From: DASWUZ01 sp036401395
Lineage (GTDB): Bacteria > Acidobacteriota > Terriglobia > Terriglobales > Acidobacteriaceae
Assembly (NCBI GenBank): GCA_036401395.1
Contig: DASWUZ010000091.1
Span: 1-7,593 of the forward strand
Reading direction: 5' to 3'
Length of the DNA stretch: 7,593 nucleotides
In this document: piece by piece, positions 1 to 5,784 of the stretch
Layout of the letters: each line of letters starts with the position of its first letter
How positions within the stretch are numbered: the stretch's first letter is position 1
Notes under the pieces: generated by a model
What the model saw: the letters and a program-made list of their open reading frames with translations, nothing else
What the model was told of the DNA's origin: nothing
Databases searched by the model: none
Program-made: the position numbers and the translations under genes

Positions 1-1741
1 CGGGCTGGCGCGCGATCAGCGCCTTGATGCCCGGCAGCTCCTTGGTAGTCATATCCACCAGAAACACATTGGGAGTTGAAGGGTCGGCGTCGGCCTGCAT
101 CGCGCGTACGACGCCCCGCTGTACCAGGAACACCGCGAGGATCAGCATCACGCCCAGACCGAGTGCTGCGAGCACTGCTGAGGATTGATTTCCTGGACGA
201 TAGAGATTTGCAAGCGCATGGCGAGTGGAAGGAGGCAAACTTAGGCGGGTGCGTGCCAGAAATGCGCGCAGTACACGAAGCAGCAGCGCCGAGACTCCTA
301 AGGTAACCAGCAGCAAAGCACAAAGGCCGGCTGCAAAATATCTGCCTACCATCCACGAATCGGCCAGACCAGTCGCGATGCCAGCGAGTCCGGCTAAGAT
401 GGCGAACATCGCCAGCCACTGCACTTTGTTCTCGCGGACCTTCAGCTTGAAGCGGTCGCTCCAGGTCCCGTCTGCGGAACTCGGCTCCTCGACTTGTCGC
501 CGCAGCACCAGGCTGGGGCGCACCTTGCGAATATCCAACAATGGAGGCAAACAAAACAGCAGCGTGGTGAGGACGCCAGTCCCCAGCCCCGCCATCGCTG
601 ATCGAATCGGCAGATGGAGCGTCGGTCGCATCGGCAACAGTTTGCCCAGCACCAGCGGGAAGACCCACTCGACTCCAAGACCGAGCACCACGCCGAGCAG
701 CCCGCCAAGCAGGCCTAGCAAAAGCGTCTGAAAGAGATAAATGCGAAGAATGTCAGAGGATCGCGCTCCGATCGACTTCATAATCGCGAGTATCTCGATG
801 CGCTGTTGCAGGTGCGCGCGCATGGCCATCGCCACGCCAATTGCGCCGAGCACCATCGCGACGAGGCAGATCAGGCTCAGGAGTCCGGTCGCGCGATTGA
901 GTCCTTCCGTCAACGCGGGGCTGGTTTCGCGGAAGTCCGTCACCTGCGCGTCGGGCAATATTTTTTCCAGTCGCGCCCGCGCTTTGGCGATGTCTTCCTT
1001 CTGGGAGTTGAGCTTGAAAAGCATGCGCTCGCCGGAACGCGAGCCGCGCTGCAACAGGCCTGATCGATCGAGGCCTGCGCGCGAAATCAGTACACGCGGC
1101 CCAAGTCCCATCTGCGAGCTCATGCGATCGGGCTCGCGGACCACGACGGCTGCGATCACGTAATTTTGATTGCCGATCTTGAGCATGTCGCCGATTTGCC
1201 GCTTCAGGCGAATGAGCAGATCGTCGCCAACTACGACAGAGGAATCGGTCAGCGCGGATTTCAAATCAGTCGACGCAGCACCGGACGCCAACCTCAAATC
1301 GACGTGCCCGTATAAGGGGTAGGCCGCTGGATCGATCGCCTTCAGCGCAATCAATAACGGCACTGGATCGCCGGGCGTCGATGCCATCGACACCATTTCG
1401 GTGACTGTCGTGCGCTCAACGCCACCCGCAGCCATTGCGCTGAGCTGCTTCTCTTCGTCATCGGAAGGCTGGCGAAACATGCGTGCTGAAAGGTCGGCAG
1501 ACATGATGGTACGGGCTTCGGTGAGCAAGGTCTTTTGAAAGGATTCGCTGAAGCCTCGCACACCAATGAGGGCTGCTACTCCAATGGCCACCGACAAGAT
1601 TACAAAGGCAAACTTAGCGCGCGAGTTGCGCAGCTCGCGCACGGCGATCTTCGCGGCGGAGTTCCACGACAGCGAGGAGCGGCCCGATGTTGCCGACGAG
1701 GGCGGCGCGGCTGGGATGGTAATTTCTGTTGCGGTCGCCAT
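1..1741 (-). CDS. FtsX-like ABC transporter permease, YbbP type (3' end outside window)
   Basis: This is an inner-membrane permease that would work with the ATPase encoded just upstream. An uninterrupted minus-strand frame of 580 codons starts at ATG 1741-1739 and runs off the left edge, so the C-terminus is missing. Visible order: a short Ser/Ala-rich leader (about 1-25), a first membrane segment (about 43-61), a long extracytoplasmic region (about 65-280), FtsX-type membrane segments (about 285-308, 333-365, 380-403) with a cytoplasmic loop containing IMKSIGARSSDI, then further segments near 441-463, 468-494 and 521-545 that begin the second half. The two-half architecture fits YbbP-like permeases of roughly 800 residues rather than short MacB or LolC proteins. 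The start codon overlaps the ATPase stop as TAATG, implying translational coupling. YbbP-type transporters have no settled substrate; export or membrane lipid/lipoprotein handling is only an analogy. Family call confident, function not. Confidence 0.9.
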   Translation of the reverse strand, partial: MATATEITIPAAPPSSATSGRSSLSWNSAAKIAVRELRNSRAKFAFVILSVAIGVAALIGVRGFSESFQKTLLTEARTIMSADLSARMFRQPSDDEEKQLSAMAAGGVERTTVTEMVSMASTPGDPVPLLIALKAIDPAAYPLYGHVDLRLASGAASTDLKSALTDSSVVVGDDLLIRLKRQIGDMLKIGNQNYVIAAVVVREPDRMSSQMGLGPRVLISRAGLDRSGLLQRGSRSGERMLFKLNSQKEDIAKARARLEKILPDAQVTDFRETSPALTEGLNRATGLLSLICLVAMVLGAIGVAMAMRAHLQQRIEILAIMKSIGARSSDILRIYLFQTLLLGLLGGLLGVVLGLGVEWVFPLVLGKLLPMRPTLHLPIRSAMAGLGTGVLTTLLFCLPPLLDIRKVRPSLVLRRQVEEPSSADGTWSDRFKLKVRENKVQWLAMFAILAGLAGIATGLADSWMVGRYFAAGLCALLLVTLGVSALLLRVLRAFLARTRLSLPPSTRHALANLYRPGNQSSAVLAALGLGVMLILAVFLVQRGVVRAMQADADPSTPNVFLVDMTTKELPGIKALIARQP

Positions 1742-2421
1742 TAGGCCGTGGCCTTCATCAGATCGCTGACGACCAGCCCATCTCGAAGCAGGATGGTGCG
1801 ATCGGCACGGTCGGCAATTTGCTGGTCGTGGGTCACGAGGACCAGCGTGTTCTGCGCGCCACGATTGCGGTCGACGAGCAGGTCGAGTACGTGCTGCCCA
1901 TTTGTTGAGTCGAGATTGCCGGTCGGCTCGTCGGCGAGGACGATTGGAGGCTCGACGACGAAGGCGCGGGCCAGCGCGACCCGCTGCTGCTCGCCCCCAG
2001 AAAGCTGGACAGGGTAGTGGTGCATGCGGTCGCCGAGGCCGACGCTTTCAAGCAGCATTTTTGCCCGGGCCTTGCCGTCGCCGGTACCGTTTAATTCGTG
2101 CGGCAACAGTACATTCTCAAAAGCAGTCAGGGTCGGAATTAGCTGGTACGACTGGAAGACGAAGCCGATCTTGCGCCCACGGACCTGGGCCAGCGCGTCT
2201 TCGGGCATGTGGCCGATGGAGGTGCCGTCGATGAGCACTTCGCCCTCGGTGGGGGCGTCGAGGCCCGCGAGCAGGCCGAGCAGCGTACTCTTGCCGCTGC
2301 CCGAGGCACCCATGATGGCGACGAATTGCCCCGCCGGAATGTGGAGGTCTATCCCCTTCAAAATGTCGACGGTCCGCGCGCCGTTGCGTATCGACTTCTT
2401 TAGCCGCTGCACTTCAATCAT
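1741..2421 (-). CDS. ABC transporter ATP-binding protein, LolD/YbbA family
   Basis: This 226-residue cytoplasmic ATPase should power the FtsX-like permease immediately downstream. All nucleotide-binding motifs are intact: Walker A GASGSGKST (38-46), Q-loop Gln90, signature LSGGEQ (140-145), Walker B IVLADEP (160-166, Asp164/Glu165), D-loop NLD (169-171) and H-loop His198. Length and the sequence LADEPTGNLD are typical of the MacB/LolD/FtsE/YbbA group. ATG 2421 is supported by CAGGA six bases upstream. The stop TAA shares its last base with the permease start (TAATG), so the two form one operon. The gene diverges from the TesA-like esterase across 58 bp, as ybbA diverges from tesA in Escherichia coli. 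By that synteny YbbA is the best label; LolD-like is the alternative on sequence alone. Confidence 0.93.
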   Translation of the reverse strand: MIEVQRLKKSIRNGARTVDILKGIDLHIPAGQFVAIMGASGSGKSTLLGLLAGLDAPTEGEVLIDGTSIGHMPEDALAQVRGRKIGFVFQSYQLIPTLTAFENVLLPHELNGTGDGKARAKMLLESVGLGDRMHHYPVQLSGGEQQRVALARAFVVEPPIVLADEPTGNLDSTNGQHVLDLLVDRNRGAQNTLVLVTHDQQIADRADRTILLRDGLVVSDLMKATA

Positions 2422-2427
2422 CTTTTA

Positions 2428-2432
2428 TCCTG
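2428..2432 (-). promoter_or_regulatory. Ribosome binding site of the ABC ATPase gene
   Basis: On the minus strand CAGGA lies six bases upstream of ATG 2421. This gene therefore has a conventional leader, unlike the divergent esterase gene. Confidence 0.6.
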
Positions 2433-2467
2433 ACTCTGGCTACCGCGATCGCACGGCGGTTGTTTGT

Positions 2468-2473
2468 TACAGT
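2468..2473 (+). promoter_or_regulatory. Putative -10 element for leaderless transcription of the TesA-like gene
   Basis: TACAGT (TAnnnT pattern, 4/6 to TATAAT) ends exactly six bases before the GTG start at 2480. Transcription would then begin at or next to the start codon. No good -35 is visible at 16-18 bp upstream. Support comes mainly from the same spacing at three other genes in the window. Confidence 0.45.
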
Positions 2474-2479
2474 GGGCTA

Positions 2480-3193
2480 GTGAATCGCCGTTGCTTCCTT
2501 CTTCTTATCCTAGCGCTTGCCGGTTGCCGGTCGAGCCAGCCCCCGCCATTGCCTGCTGCTGCGAATCAAAACGAGCCAGCTATTACGGGCAAGCCAAAAG
2601 CGACGACGGCTAAATCGAACGCAAGCCCTACAGATACTCGGCCCATCATCGTGGCTTTCGGAGACAGCCTTACGGCGGGGTTTGGCGCGGACCCCGGCCA
2701 GAGCTATCCCGACTTTTTGCAGCGCGAACTCGATGCTCGCGGCTACCGTTACCGTGTCGTTAACGCGGGCGTGAGCGGCAACACTACTAAAGACGGCGTC
2801 GAGCGGCTGAAAGACGTTCTTTCGCTCAGGCCAACTGTGGTTATTGTCGCGTTTGGCGGGAATGATGGACTGCGCGGGCTGCCTATTGCGGACACGCGGT
2901 CTAACCTCGACCAGATCGTCTCGGCTTTGACGAGGGCGCATGTCAAGGTCGTCCTGGGTGGGATCACGCTGCCTCCCAATTATGGCGCCGACTACATTTC
3001 GCAGTTCAATGCGACTTATACCCTGCTTGCTCACAAGTACCGAGCGCCGCTGCTTCCTTTCCTGCTCCTTCGCGTGTATGAGGTACCCGGGTCGATGCAG
3101 GAAGACGGGATACACGCCACTGCGCAGGGCAACCATCAGGTTGCGTTAAATCTTCTTCCATTGATAACGCCATTGCTGAAAAGGCCGAGTTAG
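2480..3193 (+). CDS. tesA: TesA-like SGNH/GDSL esterase, predicted lipoprotein
   Basis: This is a predicted envelope esterase/lysophospholipase/thioesterase of the SGNH hydrolase superfamily, 237 residues. The GTG at 2480 is chosen because it gives a lipoprotein signal: Arg3-Arg4, hydrophobic 6-15, and lipobox LAGC with the lipidated Cys16. A Pro/Ala/Thr-rich linker follows to about 54. Catalytic blocks are intact: GDSLTAG (61-67, nucleophile Ser63), NAGVSGNTT with oxyanion Gly100, GGND with Asn128, and EDGIHAT with Asp209 and His212. E. coli TesA is a soluble periplasmic protein; here the lipobox predicts membrane anchoring. An open frame continues upstream to 2024, but it is antisense to the ABC ATPase gene and lacks a plausible N-terminus. 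The gene diverges from the ABC operon and converges on truB. Substrate is not determinable from sequence. Confidence 0.9.
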   Translation: MNRRCFLLLILALAGCRSSQPPPLPAAANQNEPAITGKPKATTAKSNASPTDTRPIIVAFGDSLTAGFGADPGQSYPDFLQRELDARGYRYRVVNAGVSGNTTKDGVERLKDVLSLRPTVVIVAFGGNDGLRGLPIADTRSNLDQIVSALTRAHVKVVLGGITLPPNYGADYISQFNATYTLLAHKYRAPLLPFLLLRVYEVPGSMQEDGIHATAQGNHQVALNLLPLITPLLKRPS

Positions 3194-3204
3194 CCCGAGT
3201 TAGC
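3185..3204. repeat. Perfect 10-bp tandem duplication at the esterase stop codon
   Basis: CCGAGTTAGC occurs at 3185-3194 and again at 3195-3204. The first copy contains the TAG stop of the TesA-like gene. Within it, GAGTTAGCC (3187-3195 and 3197-3205) appears a third time inverted at 3256-3264. Confidence 0.85.
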
Positions 3205-3227
3205 CTCGATGACATATCTTGCTCGGG
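3194..3227 (+). terminator. Possible terminator hairpin between convergent tesA-like and truB
   Basis: CCCGAG (3194-3199) can pair with CTCGGG (3222-3227), plus a T-G wobble, across a loop of about 22 bases. A broken T-rich tail follows (CCTTTAGTTT). The long loop and poor U-tract make this weak. Its position just after the stop of a convergent gene is the main support. Confidence 0.25.
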
Positions 3228-3264
3228 ACCTTTAGTTTCGCGTAGATGACCATGCGGCTAACTC
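3197..3264. repeat. 9-bp inverted repeat spanning the convergent intergenic region
   Basis: GAGTTAGCC (3197-3205) is matched by its exact reverse complement GGCTAACTC (3256-3264), with 50 bases between. The right arm includes the TAG stop of truB read on the minus strand. Pairing would compete with the shorter 3194-3227 hairpin. It may serve as a bidirectional 3'-end structure, or may be chance. Confidence 0.5.
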
Positions 3265-4133
3265 AAGACCACGACAGGCTGAAATAGGGTTCCGGCAACA
3301 CGCTTACCAATGGCTGTCAATTCGTGCTGACTCGCGAAGATTTTTACCAAGGATGCCGCGGAGAAGTCAGGTAGATTTACTGCTCCGCCATTTCGTATCC
3401 TGCCGATGGTAATTTCATCCGCAGTTACGCCAGGTAAGGCAGGGAGTAAGTCCCTGGGGTGCGGCATATGATCCTGGAGATTACCCGATTTTGCCAATTG
3501 CTCGATGGAGTCTAAAGTCAGGGCCTCGGCGAGCGTAAATGGTCCCGCCATAGTCCTGCGGAGGCTCGCGAGGTGAGCGCCACAGCCAAGAATCTGACCT
3601 ATATCGTGCGCTACCGACCGCACATATCCGCCCGCAGAAACGGTAATTGCAAACTCGGCGACGTCGCCCTGAAGGCTGAGGATTTCGAATTGCTCGATCG
3701 TGATGCGGACGGGCCTCATCACTGCGGACTTCCCCTCCCTCGCCATCTTGTATGCGGGCTTCCCGTCAATCTTCTTAGCAGAAAATGCGGGTGGGGTCTG
3801 ATCGACCTCGCCGTGAAATTCAACCGATGCCAGGCGAATCTGTTCGAGCGTAAGGCTGGGTGATGAAGGCGCGGATGATGGTATACCCTCGGCGTCATAA
3901 GTATCGGTCGAAAATCCGAATCGGATCGTTCCCGTATAGGACTTAGACATCTTGCCAAAAAACTGCAGGAGCCGCGTGTACTTGCCGAGCAGCAATGGCA
4001 GGACGCCGGTGGCCATGGGATCGAGCGTGCCGAGATGCCCGACCGATGGCTCGCCGCTAATTCGGCGTACGCGATTGACCACATCGTGAGACGTCATGCC
4101 GCCAGACTTATCGACAACCAGCAGTCCATTCAC
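3258..4133 (-). CDS. truB: tRNA pseudouridine(55) synthase TruB
   Basis: TruB isomerises uridine 55 in the T-loop of tRNAs to pseudouridine. This 291-residue protein has the family motifs in order: N-terminal GLLVVDKSGGMTSHDVV, the catalytic motif GHLGTLDPMATG with the nucleophile Asp38, KSYTG with the conserved Tyr66, TPPAFSAKKIDGKPAYKMAREG, and the YVRSVAHDIG...GCGAHLASLRR block. A short C-terminal TruB_C-like segment follows. The start is GTG 4133: an in-frame TGA lies only two codons upstream, and the next Met (residue 13) would cut into the conserved N-terminus. No usable Shine-Dalgarno sequence precedes it; a TATAGT hexamer ends six bases upstream instead, which suggests leaderless expression. 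truB usually sits beside rbfA, infB or rpsO, and none is present here. It lies 109 bp downstream of folE on the same strand and may have its own promoter. Confidence 0.96.
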   Translation of the reverse strand: MNGLLVVDKSGGMTSHDVVNRVRRISGEPSVGHLGTLDPMATGVLPLLLGKYTRLLQFFGKMSKSYTGTIRFGFSTDTYDAEGIPSSAPSSPSLTLEQIRLASVEFHGEVDQTPPAFSAKKIDGKPAYKMAREGKSAVMRPVRITIEQFEILSLQGDVAEFAITVSAGGYVRSVAHDIGQILGCGAHLASLRRTMAGPFTLAEALTLDSIEQLAKSGNLQDHMPHPRDLLPALPGVTADEITIGRIRNGGAVNLPDFSAASLVKIFASQHELTAIGKRVAGTLFQPVVVLS

Positions 4134-4139
4134 TCTTCA

Positions 4140-4145
4140 ACTATA
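4140..4145 (-). promoter_or_regulatory. Putative -10 element for leaderless transcription of truB
   Basis: TATAGT (5/6 to consensus) on the minus strand is followed by exactly six bases (TGAAGA) and then the GTG start. No convincing -35 lies 16-18 bp upstream. Confidence 0.5.
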
Positions 4146-4242
4146 GGGTGTAGCATCGCCGTGTGCTGCCCAATAAGTTCGGGAAAGCAGGAGAGGTCGC
4201 GGCTGGATAGCCGGGGCTCGAAGATGCTGGTGCAGCGGACGA

Positions 4243-4860
4243 TTAAAATCCGCCCTGACCGCGGTCCCTGACGAGAGACAGGAATTCGTTGCGGGTGTTC
4301 TGCTCGTGGAAGACCCCGATCATGGCCGATGTTACTGTCGATGAGTTCTGCTTCTCGACTCCGCGCATCATCATGCAGAGGTGCCGTGCCTCGATCACGA
4401 CGCCCACCCCGCGAGGCGAGATCGCCTCCATAATGGAGTCGGCTATCTGTCGGGTGAGACGTTCCTGCACCTGCAGGCGGCGCGCAAATACGTCCACGAG
4501 GCGCGGGATCTTGCTAAGGCCGATGACCTTGCCGTTGGGAATATAGGCTACGTGTACTTTGCCGAAGAATGGCAACATGTGATGCTCACAAAGCGAGAAC
4601 ATCTCTATATCTTTCACAATCACCATTTCGTCGTAATCAACTTCAAAGAGCGCGCCTCCAAGTATAGACGCGGGGTCTTCTTTATAGCCTTTAGTTAGAA
4701 ACGACATGGCCTTGGCCGCTCTCGCAGGAGTCTGCAGCAGTCCATCCCGTACGGGGTCAGGGTCAAACCGGGTCACTAACTCGCGGTACAGTTCCTCTGT
4801 GGAGTGACTCATCAAGTTATCTATAAACTCACTGTTATCAAGTGCCGGTGACTGCGTCAT
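4243..4860 (-). CDS. folE: GTP cyclohydrolase I
   Basis: FolE converts GTP to 7,8-dihydroneopterin triphosphate, the precursor of folate, tetrahydrobiopterin and (through QueD) queuosine. The 205-residue product shows the type I active site: SLCEHHMLPF with zinc ligands Cys91 and His94 plus His93, and EARHLCMMMRG with His160 and zinc ligand Cys162. It also has TPARAAKAM near 44-52 and the substrate-region segment GLSKIPRLVDVFARRLQVQERLTRQIAD (114-141). The start ATG 4860 has a strong AGAGGA six bases upstream. The gene follows PTPS-like 1 by 12 bp, so it is the last gene of a PTPS-like 2, PTPS-like 1, folE operon. Co-transcription places the enzyme beside two proteins of the family that consumes its product. 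Confidence 0.97.
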   Translation of the reverse strand: MTQSPALDNSEFIDNLMSHSTEELYRELVTRFDPDPVRDGLLQTPARAAKAMSFLTKGYKEDPASILGGALFEVDYDEMVIVKDIEMFSLCEHHMLPFFGKVHVAYIPNGKVIGLSKIPRLVDVFARRLQVQERLTRQIADSIMEAISPRGVGVVIEARHLCMMMRGVEKQNSSTVTSAMIGVFHEQNTRNEFLSLVRDRGQGGF

Positions 4861-4865
4861 GCAAT

Positions 4866-4871
4866 TCCTCT
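4866..4871 (-). promoter_or_regulatory. Strong ribosome binding site of folE
   Basis: AGAGGA on the minus strand, five bases before the ATG, lies in the 12-bp gap after PTPS-like 1. It is the best Shine-Dalgarno match seen in the window and supports internal translation initiation within the operon. Confidence 0.75.
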
Positions 4872-4872
4872 T

Positions 4873-5322
4873 TCAAACCGCCCGGAAGTCCGTCACCCTG
4901 CGCACGGCCATCGGCTTACCGGCTGGATATTCGAATGAGTTATTATTTGTCTCCTCGATGCGTACTCTCACTAGCTCAGCCTTGTCGAATACCTTACTTA
5001 ACATTTCGTAGACCATCACACAGAACGCTTCGGTAGTAGGAACTAATCCGTGGAAGCCGGGGTACAGATTAAGATTAGTATGCCCGAAGAGATCGATTAT
5101 CTCCCGCTGCACGCATTCATCGAGCTCAACCATGTTGCAAACCATTCCTGTGACCGGGTCGACCTGCCCTGCGACAGTCACTTCAACTGTATAGTTATGA
5201 CCATGTCCGTGAGGGTTGCTGCATTTCCCATAAACTTCAACATTGCGCTCATCGCTGAAGGCATCGCTATAAAGACGATGGGAAGCGCTCAGCCTATAGC
5301 GTCGCGAGAAGTAGGCCCTCAT
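4873..5322 (-). CDS. 6-pyruvoyl-tetrahydropterin synthase/QueD family protein, paralogue 1 (atypical active site)
   Basis: This is a COG0720 (PTPS/QueD fold) protein of 149 residues, expected to act on dihydroneopterin triphosphate. Zinc ligands are present: His15 in SASH, and His40 and His42 in CSNPHGHGHNY, with candidate catalytic Cys34. The PTTE motif (95-98) and a C-terminal pterin-anchoring Glu (123/124) are visible. Two oddities stand out. The Asp-His pair of the catalytic triad reads Gly80-His81 (LFGHTNLN), while the neighbouring paralogue has Asp-His. His38 replaces the usual Asn, so the motif fits both C-x3-HGH (QueD-like) and C-x5-HGH (PTPS-like). The start ATG overlaps the upstream paralogue's stop by 4 nt (ATGA). 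It may be an active enzyme with altered chemistry, a QueD, or a partner subunit of the other paralogue; sequence alone does not decide. Confidence 0.88.
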   Translation of the reverse strand: MRAYFSRRYRLSASHRLYSDAFSDERNVEVYGKCSNPHGHGHNYTVEVTVAGQVDPVTGMVCNMVELDECVQREIIDLFGHTNLNLYPGFHGLVPTTEAFCVMVYEMLSKVFDKAELVRVRIEETNNNSFEYPAGKPMAVRRVTDFRAV

Positions 5323-5729
5323 GGCTCACCATAGTAGTCTGCAAAAAGATCCGGCATCTCATATACCCTGACGCGCTGTAGCCGGGCACCTAGAATGTGA
5401 GGAGCGAGCCTGTTCCAAATAGCGATCGCGACATTTTCAGTAGTAGGTAAAAGGGCCTTAAACTCCGGCACTTCAATGTTCAAGTGACGATGGTCAAAGT
5501 CTCTTAAAACTTCGCGCTCGATAACTGCTTTCAATACCTTGAGATCTACTACAAACCCTGAAGTAGTATCTATCTCGCCCTCGACCGTTACCTCAAGGGT
5601 GTAGTTATGCCCGTGTCCATTACGGTTTGAACACTTGCCAAAAAGCCGCGCGTTTTCCTCCGGCGTCCAGGCGTCGACCCAGTAATAATGTGAGGCGGAG
5701 AACTCAGCGCGGCGCGTTAATAAAATCAT
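5319..5729 (-). CDS. 6-pyruvoyl-tetrahydropterin synthase family protein, paralogue 2 (canonical active site)
   Basis: This 136-residue PTPS/QueD-fold protein should convert dihydroneopterin triphosphate to 6-pyruvoyl-tetrahydropterin or a related product. All expected residues are present: zinc ligands His14, His39 and His41; Cys33 in GKCSNRNGHGHNY (C-x5-HGH, the pattern of the animal enzyme); the Asp79-His80 pair in DFDHRHLN; PTTENVA (95-101); and Glu124 in RVYEM. It closely resembles eukaryotic PTPS through this stretch. By eye about two fifths of residues match paralogue 1. The start ATG 5729 is fixed by an in-frame TAG directly upstream. Shine-Dalgarno support is poor, but TATGAT ends eight bases before the ATG. 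It is the first gene of the pterin group, 55 bp after the glycosyltransferase. No sepiapterin reductase, QueE, QueC or QueF is in the window, so biopterin versus queuosine is open. Confidence 0.9.
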   Translation of the reverse strand: MILLTRRAEFSASHYYWVDAWTPEENARLFGKCSNRNGHGHNYTLEVTVEGEIDTTSGFVVDLKVLKAVIEREVLRDFDHRHLNIEVPEFKALLPTTENVAIAIWNRLAPHILGARLQRVRVYEMPDLFADYYGEP

Positions 5730-5737
5730 CTATGCCC

Positions 5738-5743
5738 ATCATA
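5738..5743 (-). promoter_or_regulatory. Possible -10 element of the pterin gene group
   Basis: TATGAT (5/6 to consensus) on the minus strand lies eight bases before the ATG of PTPS paralogue 2, inside the 55-bp gap after the glycosyltransferase gene. It would give a leader of about 2 nt. No clear -35 is present. The genes may equally be read through from the glycosyltransferase. Confidence 0.3.
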
Positions 5744-5784
5744 CTTTGCTGTTCAGTGTCGATGCCCGAGCCGGTGCGTCGGAT

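Noticed and set aside
225..1163. Plus-strand open frames of 168 and 140 residues at the left of the window
   Set aside because: They lie antisense to the permease, whose minus-strand frame is continuous for 580 codons; their Ser/Arg/Pro-rich translations are typical of shadow frames.
2445..2452. Palindrome GCGATCGC in the tesA-like/ybbA-like gap as an operator
   Set aside because: It is a single 8-bp palindrome with no flanking symmetry or second copy in the gap; short palindromes of this composition are common in GC-rich DNA.
2024..2479. Upstream extension of the TesA-like frame (open to ATG 2024, total 389 residues)
   Set aside because: It is antisense to the ABC ATPase gene, its translation has no recognisable domain, and the lipoprotein signal starts at GTG 2480.
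2510..3136. 208-residue minus-strand open frame inside the TesA-like gene
   Set aside because: It is an antisense shadow of a gene with a complete SGNH active site; the translation has no family motif and no supported start.
4200..4213. Hairpin CGGCT-GGAT-AGCCG between folE and truB as a terminator
   Set aside because: The stem is only 5 bp and no T-run follows on either strand.
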